Shown piece after piece: positions 1 to 14,439 of a stretch of DNA of 64,000 nucleotides. The position numbers and the translations under genes are program-made. This stretch comes from Pilasporangium apinafurcum (Eukaryota; Oomycota; Peronosporomycetes; Pythiales; Pythiaceae), in the NCBI GenBank assembly GCA_001600495.1, contig BCKE01000003.1, forward strand, positions 722,537 through 786,536, read 5' to 3'. Each line of letters opens with the position of its first letter. Position 1 is the first letter of the stretch. The notes beneath the pieces were generated by a model. The model made no database searches. It was not told the DNA's origin and worked only from the letters and a program-made list of their open reading frames with translations.

Positions 1-447
1 GAGATCTCATTGTGGAGAATTGGAAACAAGTTTCTATTTCTATCGATCGGGAGAAAAAAACACGTCAAAGTATATCCCACCGGTGGGAGAAGTGAGGGAA
101 TAAAGGTTAAGTAAAGGTAATCCGAACTGAGGGCAAAGATCTGTCACCCACCTCACCCAATAAGCTGGTTTTGCTGATAACCGTCTCAAAATCCGAGCCC
201 ACATTCGGGCTCGAAATCTTTTGGTACATAGTGAAGCACATATCTTACCCGATATGAGCCAATGCAAAATTCCCGGCTCGAATCGGCTTGAAACCAAATC
301 TGAAGTAACATTATGGTGCCTCTTTATCACGCAACATTCAACCAACCCAGGAACAGAAACGAGAGGGAAGCTACTAACAGGAAGAAAAGGAAATTGCACA
401 GACACGTATTACTGGGGGAAAGAAACAAGTGTGTGTGTGTGAATGGG
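1..447. other. 5' flank of the HECT ligase gene
   Basis: No gene is supported here. Open frames on both strands (40-405 on the minus strand, 221-442 on the plus strand) show no recognisable protein character. The stretch is read as promoter and 5' leader of the HECT gene, which starts at 448. A short GT repeat lies just before that start codon. Part of a neighbouring gene's flank could also be present, because the window begins inside the intergenic region. Confidence 0.5.
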
Positions 448-3400
448 ATGTCGACAGGGATCGTGAGCATCCCATGCGATGTCGAAGCATCCTCTGCTGC
501 CGTGACGAATACGCCGTCTTTCGTGGATACCGACGAGACCTACCACTTCTTCAACGATGCCATTGTGTGGAGCACAAATGAGATCCGCAATACGGAAGAA
601 GCTGAACCCAGCGATTGTATTGGTAATACCAGCCGCCGTCGTCGTTCCAGCAGTGTCGCCAGCATACGAAGACGACGTAGAAGCCGCACGCATTCGCGCG
701 CTAGTAGCGGTATGGGTGATGACGATGATGAATTCGATGACGATTACGACGATGAAGAGATCAATGACGCTGCGGGAGATGGGACCAGCGCCAGTAAAGC
801 AAATGATGGATATGCGAGTGAAGATATGAGCGATGACGACGAGCAAGATCACGTGTATGTGGGGTCCGTAAAAATTCCGGAGCCGCCGTCATCGTATGAG
901 ACGATTTTCGATCCGTTCTTCGATCTCTACATGCCCATTGGAAGCAGTATGGGGCAGAATGGGGCGTTGCAACCGTCAGCTGCTGAAATTTTCAACTATA
1001 CGAAGAAACAGGAGCAGCAAGGCCGTCATGCAAGACGCGCATTGGCGACATTTACACAACGTGCGCTTACTGCTCGCTCGTATAAATATCGCAAACAAAG
1101 CGAATTCTTGCGAGTCTGTTATTTGCGTGCACTTGAGAGTGCACCAGAAAAAGAGCCACCCACATCAGCTACAATAGCGAGTGACTCGAATTACAGTACG
1201 ACGAATTCCTCCTCGGTAGGGATAGACTCGAAGAAAGAAAAGACAGTGCCATTACTGACTGTGCATCGCAAAGACGATGTCAGTGTGGAGACGACCGTCC
1301 CGACTCTGCATCCACGCAAGTGGCCGCATCTTCCATTCCGGCATCCACTGGAATGGGAAGATAACGTGGACGATGCTGTTGATTTTATGTTGAAGCTAGC
1401 CACGCTACCAGAATCAAGTCTACTTTATGAACCTGTGGACGTTCAAGGCTTTGTTGATGAAGTTGGTGCGCTACTGAAAAAGATGGGTATGAGTGTTGAT
1501 GTTATTCCTGGCTCCCGCCAGAAAAAAGATGAAGCCGTTGAGTTATCAGAAGAAGCAGTTGCTGGTCTATTGGCGTTGTTTGGTTTGGGTGTGCAGTTGC
1601 AATCGTTCTCGCTGTTAAGTTACACAGCATTGCTATTTGTCACGCATGGTCAGAAGACGTTTCTTCAGCATGATCGATTCCGCCCACAGCTAAAAGATGT
1701 ATTGGACCTGTATTGGTGGCGTTTGGAGAAGCATGCATCGGAACCAGTGGTTGGTGCTACTTATTCGCGCGCTTTGTTGGCACAATGGAAGATTAACTCC
1801 TATCAGCCCTCGACAAGCGACGCGATTGCGACCGATGGGTTGTATCTCTACATCTATGGGCGGACCGGATTATTTAAAATTGGTACCGGAAATGGCCCCA
1901 CTGTGCGTGATTTCGTCTATATGCACAATAAAGACTATACTCGAAGTCGTGATGCTGAACGATCGTGGCTTTGCTGTATCGGAGAATATTTATACTGTAG
2001 AACTATAATAACGCCTGGTCATCGAGTGGATCGTATTCCGACGAACGACCTCAGTGTGGTTGATGAGCTTTTCTTTGGCCCCAATCGATCACTATTTGGC
2101 AAGAGCGTCAGCGAGAGCAGTGTGTACGCGATGATTACCGATGGTACGGATTTGTATACTATCAGATGTATTGACACACACAAACGAACGCTTCACGGTA
2201 AGCATTTAAGTCGAAGGCATAAGCATCATCATCCAAGGATAAAAAAGATCCCGCTGAAGGACATTCTTCGGTCTGATCGTCCTGGATCAATCTATAATTC
2301 CGTGCACAGTAACGAGGAGAATGCCATTAAAGTAGGTGACCGAGTCGTGCGCGGCCCGGATTGGAAATGGTCAAACCAAGATGGGGAACCAGGGAGTCTT
2401 GGTACAGTGGAACGTATCAGTACCTGGGGTAATGTAAACGGCAGTGGTGTGACGGTGCGATGGGATAAAAATCTTCGAGTGAACACTTATAGATGGGGGG
2501 CAGAAGGGTGCTATGATTTGGTCATTGTTGTTGAACAAAATGGCCAAATTGTGGAACGGAAACCACTTCCCAGCAGAAGCAGTAATAAAGACGAGACAAA
2601 AAACGGAGATAAAGAAGAGGAACCGCCTCCACGTCATCAATTCGTCCTGTATCGTCATGATGTATCACGATTAGCATCGATCATGGACTTGGAAGATGAT
2701 GAGATTAATCTCTTTCTAGATTTAACGCCGTCCCGCTTCCGTGGTGAAGAGACCGCCGGTGCAACCAAAGAAAACATTAAACAAGACTCCATCCGCTCTA
2801 CCTTGCATTCTCACACTTTGTCATTGTGCAAAACGAAAACGTCAGCATGGATGTGCGATGGTGGTATGAGTGATTGCTTGGGTGATAATGCAGAAAAGAG
2901 ATATCGATGTGATTCTGGATGCGACTACGATTTATGTGAAATGTGTCTACTGTCGACATTGATCGTAAAGAAGGATAAGACAGAGATAAAGGATATCCCT
3001 CCTCAGGAAGCTGCAACAGAAAATGTACAGAGTGAAGATACATCAAGACAAGAAGAGCTCAATTCCGTGACATCTGTAGGTCAAGAGAAAGATGAAGCAA
3101 TTGAATCCATAGCTGTTGCTCCGTCAACTACCCTGGAGGACGCAATTTCAGTGGATTTGGAGACAAATCCGTTTGCAATATTTCATTCTTCTTTGTTCTG
3201 CGAAAACGATGGTACCAATCACTCATTTGCCAAGGACAAGCGAAAGGAAGCTCTTGAATCAGAGCGTAAACTCGTGGACGAGTTGACAAGTTTATGGTGT
3301 GGGTTATATACACGACGAGAATGCCAAGTTTCATTGCGAAGGAACGGGTTTTCATTAAATGAGGCGTCATTATGGCTTCATCATTGTGCATCTGAACTGC

Positions 3401-6400
3401 GCGAGAAGATGTTGGTACCAACGCTATCAGGAGTACCTTTAACAGCCAAGGCTAATACACGTGCTCTGGATCCAGTACTGCTGATTGCCGGTACATTTTA
3501 CGCCACTCGAGGACAGCTTTGCATTGTTTCTCCTCCTGGTTTGTACACCGTTCGTGAAAATCAAAGCGACCGGATGAAACGTGCAGCAAATGCTTGTGAT
3601 GCAGCGTGGTTTTTCTCGATGGAGACAGGAATTGCTATTTCCAGCAGGAAAGATTCGGCGCCAATTCTCTTGAAAGGGATTCCAGCAGGTTCTCCTTGTT
3701 GTGTGGATGCGCGTCGAAAGCGAATTCTTGTTGTGTCCGGTTATCTCAATTGCTTGGAAGAATACATTGACCCGGTTTCAGTTGAAAATTTTACTAGTGG
3801 CCCAAAGAGCGGCTACAATGAACGAGCTTTAGCTCATGTGGGGAATTTAATATTTTCTCGGCTAAATCGACTAGTGTCGCATCGTTGGGCATTACCAGCA
3901 TATAAACATCCGAGAGCAGGGTTACAAGATATCCTCTTCCGCACTGAAAGGGAACCAAGTGATAAGCAGAATGCTGGGGATGATATGGATGGAAACGCCA
4001 GCAAAAAGTCTAAAGCCAGAAGAATTAAAAATATTCGAGGAAGATTAAAAGAATTGGAGCGACTTGGGCACGCAGATCCACCAGGATATTTTATACCATT
4101 CTGCGTGGATTTCCAGGATGGTGGACTATTAACCCTCATACGAGCGTTATCGTTTTCCTACGATAAGATTCGCAACAGCAATGTTGATCATCTTGACTTG
4201 AATGAATATCGTCTGATTTCAAGTATTTTACGTATACTCAATGAGATTACAAAGGAGTTTGACTCTGCTGGCATCGCAATCAACATCGATGAGCAAGAGA
4301 CAATAACTTTGTTTGCAGCCGCTGAATCCATCCTGTACGACCTTGCTCATGGTTGTTTGTTCGACATTTCTATAGGCAACAATGTCGACGAGATTATGCA
4401 CCTTCGCTCAAACATTGCCCTATGGGCACAATCGATAATAGTCTGGGGAATTCGAAAGAGACTATTTTTTTCGGACCATCGATCAGATTTTCTTGGGGCA
4501 ACATGTGAGAAGATTTTAAAGAATGTAAGCAGTCCCTGTGGGAAACTACCAGATTGGTATTTTTCGATTATGCTGGATTCACGTGAGTCCCTATTCCTGA
4601 CGAAAAGAGAAGAATGCGATGCAGCATGTTTGCGGAATTTATTGTATTCCTCAATGGATACTGGTCGGCTGGGTCTCGCTGACTTTGTATCGATGGATAC
4701 GGAAAAGCTTTCACGTTTGCTAAATCTTCTATTTGATCTCTCTCAGTGTGAATATGCAACTGCGCCTGTGACAATGAGAAAATATTCAGTCAGATCGCCA
4801 TATTTTACACCAGTTAGTAAGGCCCTGCATACTATGATGAACTATTGCTCTGCTCGTTTGTACGATATGATAGAGGGGTCGCCTATCAACCAAGAAGCCG
4901 TCCCTGCTGAGCTGAATCCTGTTGAAGTTTTTGAGCTGTTTGCAAATGCGTGCATCAATTCTGTCATCAAATTGCTTCAACAACATGTACTATCTGGTAC
5001 ACAAGAAACAGTAGACGTTGACAGGCTGCGCTCGTCTGCGATGGGAACTATTTTACCCCTAGTTATCGGGACAATCTCCAATTTTCCGGCTAGATTCACG
5101 GAGAAACTTCGAGATAAACTTTTTGAGGTATTACACAAGGTTGACAGTTGTATGACACCAAATTACAAACACTGTTCAAACCATTTGGTCGCACAAAATC
5201 TGAAAAAACGGTCAGATTTTTGTGCAAGCTTTATTGACGGAGATCAAGTTGTGGAGAGTCCACATCCTTACAATCAAACCCAACCAGCGTTTCGTCGAGT
5301 GATTCGGATTCCTGGAGCAAGTAGTATCCATATTGATTTTGATCCGCGTTGCCAAACCAGTGGCGAAGCTGATTTCGTGTTTGTAACGTCTGGACATGCT
5401 TGGTTTCATAGTGATCGTATCGCGTTTGGTGAAAGTGGAATAGGCGAAAATGGTGGATGTTTCTTTGGCTCACCTGAACATGGAAACTGGCCAGCAAAAG
5501 GTTTAACTGTTCTTGGTGATACTATCACCATAATGTTGTGTGTAACAACACAATCTCGTGAAGCGGCTGACGCTGACGAAAGAAAGCGTTGGGGTGTGAA
5601 GGTCTCTGTTCGGGGATTGTTTTTATCTCCAGACAAACCGTGGCTTTTGGAAATAGGATGTGGTATTGCGAACGCCTGTAGCTTGATTGGGGAACAACTT
5701 ATCCGAGGAACTCTTGATTACACAGTTCAAGAAGAATGGATCGAAAGATATGACATATTTGACTGTACAAACCCCAGATATGCTGTGGAGCCGAAGATCT
5801 GGGAGTTCCTGGATGAAGTCGTCGAAAACAGAGGCCGCGGGACGCAATTTTTGATGAACGTGGCCAAATGGACACGGAGTCCTAAAGTCATGTTTGGAAA
5901 CATTGATCCATTGTGGAAGGTTAGCCAACCTGTAGTGGTAGCTGCCTTTGCTGCCCTCTCCGACCCGTCGCTGCTGATTTCATGGATCGACAACAGTGGT
6001 CATAGTACTGCCACTTCAGAAGACAATGATAATAGTCGTCTCTTCGAACCCATTGCATCAGAAATAACGAAGTTGGAGCAATGGATGCTTCGTCAAGTAC
6101 AACTTATGAAGGAATGGAACTATCTCCGCGTCGATAATGTACAACTGGACGACTTAATCGAGCGGTATGCAGACAATTCTGATCGCTTAGCCGAGTTTTG
6201 TCAACTTCAAAATGTGCCTTTTAAGAAAACTGATGTTGTCAGCTGCATTACAACTTTGCATTCACTACTCTCTTCTGAGGCTATCACCTTGGACTCAGAG
6301 AAAGGTTCGAATCTTGCGCAACCTTCAGTCAGTGAGAGCGTTGTTGAAAAGGCCCGCTTCATTTTGGATCGATGGAAAGCGGCATCAAAATCGATGTGCT

Positions 6401-9400
6401 CAACTAGTAGTGCAGTGGTAGATATATGGTCCCGGTCTACGGTAGACCATACTTCAACTTCGCTGGGTGAGTTTCTTCGTTGCCGCAGTACTATTTCGGC
6501 TTTGAATCATTCTAGCCAAGTACATTCGGCGCGCTTAACGAAGCGTATGTCTGGCTTTGCCTTTTGTGAGCGCGTCTTATCGACAATATCGACAAAGGAG
6601 TTACAAAAATATTTTGTCGGGCGTGGTCTGGTTAGTCTGCCTCGAAGCAGTATAGTGGATGAAGGTGGCATTTTGTCGGAGTGTTACCTTGCAGATCCAT
6701 CACTACTCATGACTATGCTCAACAGGTAAGAATCTAAAGATGTTGTGGATATGATTTATGGCAATTAGTTAATTATATGGTTATATGGATGCTAGGGTGA
6801 ACAATTACGGTGATTTGATGCGCAGCTTGGTTGCTGATGAGTCAGAGCATCTCTTTGTGCGATCGCTTGCATTGGCTGAGGTCTGTAATTTGGAATATTC
6901 CAATCCAAATGCGCTCAGTCGAGTGGCCAGTCTTCAGCGGGCTGCAGATCTAATATTGGGAATAGATAATTCATGGTTGGAAGTAGTTGCGGGCTCAGCG
7001 AATGGAAGACGTATCGTGTATCACTTATACGATGTCGTGTGGATAGCATTTAGAAGACTTCTCCAAGAAATTTTTGGCGATTACGCTTTGTATGCGTCTG
7101 AAGCTAAGCATGCTGGCGCTTTTCGAAAGGTATTCGAAGTTTGTCTTCGGTTATATGATCATTTTATGGGCAAGCAACGCACGTGTACCTCGTCCAGTTT
7201 GTACACCAGTGGAGATATAGTTCAGATCGATTCTGATATTCCCCTATATCGATTACTGTGCGCCCAAGCAGAAACGTTGGACATTCTTTACGCGTGGAAA
7301 GATGACCTTATCATATGGATACAAAGAGCGATTGAACTGGTTATCAGTTCCGATATTCCGTTGAATTTGAGTATTGCTGCAGTTCGGTTACTTCGCAAAA
7401 TTGTCGAGTTGCACGGTGACAGTACGTACGATATCCAGATTCGCATTAACAATGGAGTTCAGATCGAAGGTGTGACAATCGGAAAGGATATTCAGCGCAT
7501 ATTGCTAGAGCGCGTTGGGAACCTGGTTTCTCTTCGCCCACCCGTTCTCGAGCATGGGAATACCCAAGAAACAGTCACAGATAGCGACGAATATGCAGTC
7601 GTGATCTTTCAAAATGATATGGCCCATGAGAAAATGACAGAAGCTGTCGATAAAATAGGTGAACCTGACATCACAGCGCTGAACATACCGGTCTACGAAG
7701 GCTCCGCGATGGAATACGTAAAAGTTGGTGAAGCTGATGAGTCGACAATAATACATCGTGGTGTGCGGTGCGACGGGTGCAATCAGAGTCCATTGCGCGG
7801 TTTTCGGTTTAAGTGTTTCACGTGCCCAAATTACGACTTGTGCACTACGTGCTATATGAATCAGACGCACAATACTGACCATGAATTTGTTCGTCTAACT
7901 GATTCTACCGGTGTGGGTGATCTGATGCAAGCGCGCTCAAAAGGCGGCGGAACAGTTCCAGAAACATCTCTAGTCGGTTCGAAACAATGGAAGGGTAGTC
8001 TACTTCGTGTACTTCTGTCGGTCAAAGGATACGCTGTCTACCATCGCGGAGTCCGAAAAACGTGCATAGAAACAGCAACAGAACTGTCTGAATTGGGATT
8101 CTTAGCTACTGTTGTGGACAATGAAGAATTGCGTAACTTGGACGAGATATACCATTGGGAGGGTCAAGCTCTAGTCGCCTTGGAACCAGGGTCTGCACGG
8201 CTAAATCGCCGCTCCATATCATCTCAGAAGAGCTTCCCCCAGAAAGCTGATCCAGCAGTCATCAACGTCCTGAATAGAAATGCGTGCATGGTCAACTCGA
8301 AATCCCAATGGTATCGATGCAAAATAATGGAAGACTCGAGCACACTCGCATCAGAAATTATTGCTTTACTTCGATTACCATTATCAAATCGGTATGCACT
8401 GAGCCAGTGGCGGAATAGCACGTTGAAGACTCTTCGAAATATCTTAGAAGAGGCTCCTGAGTATCTGGACTGCAATCAACTCGAGATAACTGAACATCGT
8501 AAGACATATTATCTTGTAATGGGAGCTACAAATGTGCTGGGAGGCTTTCGAGAGTCCTTTCGAACTGGTGGTAGTGTCGTACGGAAGAATGCCAATAAGA
8601 TCGATGGAGGAGGCTATGGGATGATATATTCGTTTGCGATTGGAAACGAAAACGTTACCCTTTTCGTCAGTCACGCTGCATCGAGGGAACCAGTAGAGGA
8701 AATGGTGCGGATCAATATCACCGTATCAGAGATTGAGCCAACATCGGAAATAGTGGTTGATGAAGGAGCGATTCGTGCGCTGGAGTATCTTGTGCCGGCA
8801 TTTTGCTCTTCTGCCAACAAAATCTATTCGTGGATGAAGGAAAAAGGAGATGAAGAACAGGAACTTTCTACCGAATCTTTGTTACGTTCAGAGCTTGCAT
8901 GTTCGCTGATGCAGTCATTTGCATTCATGGCTCCAATGTGGCCATCATTGTTTGACACCCAGACAATATCGGTAAGTTTGATTTCATTGTTCTAGGCGGT
9001 ACGTGATTCTCACAACTAACTACTTGCTGTTGCATAGACGAACGGAAACATACCAATGCTATTGTTTTCGCTGGCTCAAAAGTGCATGAAAGATCTGAAG
9101 CTTGAAGAGATCCAAAAAGATCGATTGATAGCATGGCAAATGGAGCGGATCCGATCGCAGTGTTTGCACTATGCACTGGCAACTCGACCTATTTCAGGAA
9201 GTACGTTTGGTCGTCAAGATGAAAAAGCCTGTATTATTAGACCACCAGCTTCAACGGATGAATACCTTGGTGGTGAGAGCCCTTCGTCAGAGCAATACTA
9301 TAACATGTATGCATTTTCTTCTCGTGCCGATTTGCCGCAGCACTCGGGTCGAAACAAGTTACTCGAATATTGGGAAAAGAATGTGATTCCCGCAATTGAA

Positions 9401-12400
9401 ACGTACGTCGCAGGTTCATTCAAGAGCTATGAAATGGATTACTTTTTTGCACAGCTGCGCGAGCCTTTGAGAGAAGGAAACTCTGCGGCTGCATTGAAGA
9501 TAGCCTTTACTTTGTGCGATGGTCACGTCCCATCTGGTTGTCACTATCCAGACCCAGATACAGATTGGTCAGCGTTGCAAGTTGATGATGTTGAAGTTGG
9601 TGGGCGGTATCTTGTTTCAGCCGACAATTTGGATACAGGCGGATGGCCTCATGATATGCTTTGGACTGTTGGGCACTCGGGTGTGGTGCGTATGGTAACT
9701 CCATCGGGAATGATTTTGATGCAGGTGATGAAGCCAATGTCATCTCGCGCTGAGTATTGGTGGTATCATGTGGATTATCTGAAAGTGAGTCCGGTTATTG
9801 AATCCGTTTCAGAGCATTCTGTCACTGATATTGACAGAAGCAAGACAAAGTTGTACAAGCTGAATAAGCATCTTATCTGTTGCACTGCTCGAAAAAGTGT
9901 GTTTGATCTGTTACAAGTTGCTCCAGATCACTTGATGATGTTCTCTATTGATCGAACTGCCATTGAGTCTCAAGAGTATGGTCACCTTCGAAATCGTTAC
10001 AACCTGGCAGACTTGCTGAAATTAGCGGCAGCCGCTGATCTGGGATGCCCTGAGAATGCAATTTGCTCAGAAATAGGGAATCCCCGCGATAGCAGCAATT
10101 TAGACACTGCAGGCGGGATGCACTACGTGCGCAACGGCATTTCATCGGCCTCCTCATTGATTTTAATTTTGCAGAAGGTTCTCCATAGGCAATTCGAGCG
10201 AACGACAGGATGGCCTCAACAAACATGGAGATCCCGCGATGAAGCAACTCCCTTGATGAAGACCACGAAGAAGCTTTCCAAGCACGTAAAGGCTGCAGAA
10301 AAGCTTTCGAGTACTAACTCGTTGAAGTCTGGACAGGGGAAACTGAAAGTACCTGAATCAGAGCCGGAGTTCTCTGCAGTGAAATATCGATACATGCTTA
10401 TGGAATCTCTATTAAAGGAACTGAAGGCGTCTTTGGATGCATCAAGTTCTTTCTCGCAACGAAATTCGTTTACGGTTGCAAGCGACAGTCCACCAAAGCC
10501 GCTAGTACTTGTGCATGTTCCAGATACGACATGCTTGATCTTGTCATTTGTGGTTCACCCAGTTTTAATGGATCTTCCACCAGGAAGTAGTCTGGAAGTT
10601 TTCCGAGATAAACGTTGTACTGATCGAATCTTTGGGTACTTCGGTGAAAAAAGAGGGCTCAATTATCTCCCCCCGTTGGTCGTTCCAGGTGACCGTTGCT
10701 ACATCCGATTGTCACAAGGAGCCTATGCAAGGTACAAGTTTCGAGTGAACGGTTTAACATCTGACTTCGGCTTGGCATTGTGGATTGGAGAAGAGTTATA
10801 TCAAAAACTCATCACAGTTTCATTTTCAGGATATGAAGTGGAGACACTTCTTTCGAATTTGATGAATGCTGTCGTTGATTACCTCGTGTCGACTCCATGC
10901 CTTCCCCCTACTGCCAAGAATGCCGTTATCCAGCTCTTAACGAAGCTAATCAATTTTGCACTTGGTAAAGGGGTCTTAAATGGAGTTCCCGTTGCTAAAT
11001 TGTCCAGCTTGGTGAAGGAACTATCACTTGTTTACGATAACGAGCGATCGACCCAACAAAGCCTCTTTTCGTTGTATACACAGCAATTAGCAGAATTGAT
11101 CTCTCTCGTCGAAGAGGTCTTATTGGTAAAGGGTGGATCATCACAAATTGTGTCTGGCAGTTGGTGGACCGAGTTTGTGCGAATGGCGACGTTCACTCGT
11201 GCGCTGGTTACTGGTAAGCGAGAGAGTTCCATACCAGAGCCATACAAGAAAATCTATTGCGGACGCTCACCATTGCGGGAGGTTGAAATTGCTCATCAGA
11301 TGCTATCCACTCGAGATCTCTTCTGTGAAAGGCTTCTTCTTCTTCAGAAAATACCGCAAACGAATCGAATCGCGGACTTACAAGCCACGCTTTCGCGCTT
11401 CATTATTCATCTATCTCTTGAAGAATGCGGCGAAGCAGACGATCAGAGTGCTTACTCAGCTTCCGAGGTCACTCGTTTTGGTATCATCTCGAAAGTCCTC
11501 TATTTGCCTGTTGATAATTATGGTTTTACGAAAGGATTCGCAATATTGGACGTCGGTCGAGAAGACATTACCACAAGACTTATCACGCGGTTAGCAAAAG
11601 AAAAATTCGAATTTGAAGGGGATAGCACAGCGGAGGACGCTGATCTCATGGGTCGAGTTAGCGCACTCCGTAGACCATCCTGTGATTCCCAACTCAGTGG
11701 GTCGAAGGATGTACCAAGTCCAAACCAAGACGATCATGTATGGTCTTGTATCGTGTGCACTCTTGAAAATTCTATGACAGAAACGGAGTGTGCCGCATGT
11801 GGATCGCCAATACCGCCAGAACTAGCAGAACTGGCAAGGCAGCAGCTATCAATTTCTAATAATGGAACTGCCGAGACGAACGCCGCAACCTCTAGCGAAG
11901 AAATTGCCTCTAATGGATGGGCTTGTTCAGCTTGTACGTTTGTCAATAACTGGGCCGATTCGCACTGTCTGACATGTGCACTAGTGCGCAGTCCGGATCT
12001 TGTTCCACCTTCACCACCTTCAGATCAAAATGACGACAATGCCATGGAAAAAGCAGGAAATAATGGCATAGAAAGTAATTCATATCATTATTTATCAGCT
12101 GTACGGCTTGTGGATGCTCTACTTGTTGCTGAAGAAGTCGAAACGCCACAAGTATCCGACTTCCTGCGTCATCGATTATTAAATGACAAGGGACAGCTGA
12201 GTACTGCGTTCCGTGACGTGCTCAAGAAAGAGTCGGCCCGGTATAAAACGTCGACTGAGAGCAAAAAGACGATCGATTCACTTGCTTCACTTGTTGACGC
12301 GACGGCAAACTTTGACTGTCTTCCATCGGATGAACAATTGGACCGATTAGCTGTTGATGCTGCCCGCGTTGTAGACACAAAACCACTGAGTATTTACAAA

Positions 12401-14261
12401 TGGATGCGGGCCGTAGGCTATGATTTGCAGCTTGATCTCAATCATTATCCATCCTTAGAAGCTGCTCTGGCAGCTCAAGTGAAGTGGACGCATCAAATGG
12501 ACTGCCAGCTCATTGCTATTTGCAAGAATTTAAGCTCAAGTATTGGCGTCTTGACCTTGCTAGATCTTTGTCCCAGTCATATCAATGCTGCCAAACACGC
12601 TGTTGATCAGCCGCTATTGGCATCACTGGAAACAAGGGATTTACGCTTTCGCTTCGCAGTGCTAAAAACCTTCAATCAGCTACTATTAGCGTCTCTGCCG
12701 CTAGTAAATCTACGGCCATCGAGCGATCCAAGCTCCTTGCGAAGTCGGATCATTTCGATTCGCCAGTTAATTTTCCCTGGTGTGAAGATTCGTTTCTTCG
12801 CCCAAACGCAGGATAACACAAGTCTTGCGTGCTCGAATTTCGTGGACACTAGCACCAAACGACCTATGGTCACGCTCGATCGTCGAAAAATCTTTGGGCG
12901 CCGCGCCGCTGATTCCGTCATCTCATTAATCAACCCGAGCAAATCGCTGTTTGCGTTGACGATGAACCAGTTAAGCGCTATCAAACCGTCACAATTGCGT
13001 GCGAAGCGTCCGACGGGCGCCAGTGATCCATTTGTGTCATTTATTGTCATCTTTGCTGGTGAGAATGTCGTGGGCGAAGGTGGTCCATACCGTCAGTTGT
13101 TCAACGACATCGCGAACGAACTACTCTCACCGGGGAACATATTATTCATTCCAACACAAAATAATATAATGAAAGTCGGCGAGTATCGCGAACGGTTTAC
13201 TCCACGCCCAAGCAGCACTTCGAAGGAGTTATTGCAGATGTACGAGTTTGTAGGCGTGCTCATGGGTTGTTGTTTGCGAACTGGTGTGCGACTGAACATC
13301 CGCTTGGCGCCGATTGTGTGGAAAATGCTCGTGAAGCAAAGCTTAGTGTTTTCTGATCTTGAAAGTGTCGATTGGTCACTTTGTGAGAGTCTCAAGTATT
13401 TAGAAACGCTAGCTGCTGACGGCTCCACTCCTTCAACAGAGATTTTGTATGATTCGTTCACTTCTACCCTCAGTGATGGCACGATACTTGAGTTGAAACC
13501 CAACGGTCGCAGAATCCCGGTGACGAAGGAAAATTGCAAAGAATACATTCGGTTAGTAAAAGCCTCTCGTCTACAGGAATGCAAGCCGCAAGTGGATGCC
13601 ATGCTTCGTGGCATTGGGAAAATCGTCCCAGTACATCTTCTTCAATTATGTGTCTGGTCGGAACTGCAGCAGTGGGTATGCGGAAGCCTGGACATCAACA
13701 TCGAGCTGCTAAAGGTATGTTTACTCTTGTGTACCTATGTTTTGTCGCCGTTCCTCGTACTTAATGTATTGAATGTTTTGGTAGCGACACACACGATATT
13801 CGTCAGGCATGAATCCAGAAAAGTTTCCCCATCTGGACATGTTTTGGAGGGTACTGGCGTCGTTTAGTGAAGAAAACAAGCGACGTTTCATTAACTTTGC
13901 CTGGGGCCAAGACACGTTACCAGCGGACGACGCTGAATTTGATCGTACGCATACGCGCTTGCTCATCAAGGCGTCAGCCTCAACGACTCAAAACCAGGAC
14001 GCGTTGTTGCCAAAGTCCGATACATGTAAGTAACGTTGTTCATGGGAACTTTGCCGTGTGGATGAGAAACTGATGGACGTCTGTGCTGATGGTATAGGCT
14101 TCTTTAACATCGAACTTCCAGCTTATTCCACAGAAGAGATCATGCGCGAGAAGTTGCTGTTGGCCATCACAATGTGCACGAGTCTGGACGGTGATGAACA
14201 AACAGGTCGCATGGATATTTATTATGCAGGAGATGAAGTGGATGACGATCGCATAGAGTAA
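448..14261 (+). CDS. Giant HECT-type E3 ubiquitin ligase with MIB/HERC2, ZZ and RanBP2 zinc fingers
   Basis: Exons 448-6725, 6796-8971, 9038-13714, 13785-14025 and 14098-14261 join in phase to give 4,511 residues. The four introns are 66-72 bp with good GTAAG or GTATG donors. Domains in order: an Arg-rich then Asp/Glu-rich segment (about 60-105); a MIB/HERC2 domain (about 626-695, [13 protein letters not shown]); a ZZ finger (about 800-835); a UBA-like helix region (about 940-985); a second ZZ finger (about 2416-2460); a Mind-bomb-like repeat (about 2994-3071); two RanBP2 zinc fingers (about 3716-3745 and 3777-3801); and a C-terminal HECT domain (about 4090-4511). The catalytic Cys is about residue 4458, in the context DTCFFNIELP. 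HECT ligases accept ubiquitin on this Cys and pass it to substrates. Size and domains resemble HERC2 or HECTD4, but I see no RCC1 propeller, so I do not assign orthology. The start at 448 is preferred to an in-frame ATG at 313, whose extra 45 residues look like leader sequence. Confidence 0.93.
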
Positions 14262-14439
14262 GCGACCAAAGGTTACGTTCTCCATGCGCCATTTCGTGCC
14301 TGCTTGATGCATGTATGTATAAATTGTGTGTTGTCTACAAAATCTGTATGCGCTGCTTTGCTTGAAATTACTTGTGCATGTGAATATACAAATAAAGAAA
14401 CAAGATTACATGCGCAAATAGCATCACCACATGATTTGA

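Noticed and set aside
40-405. Minus-strand open frame of 121 codons at the window start
   Set aside because: Low-order composition, overlaps the leader of the HECT gene, and has no motif.
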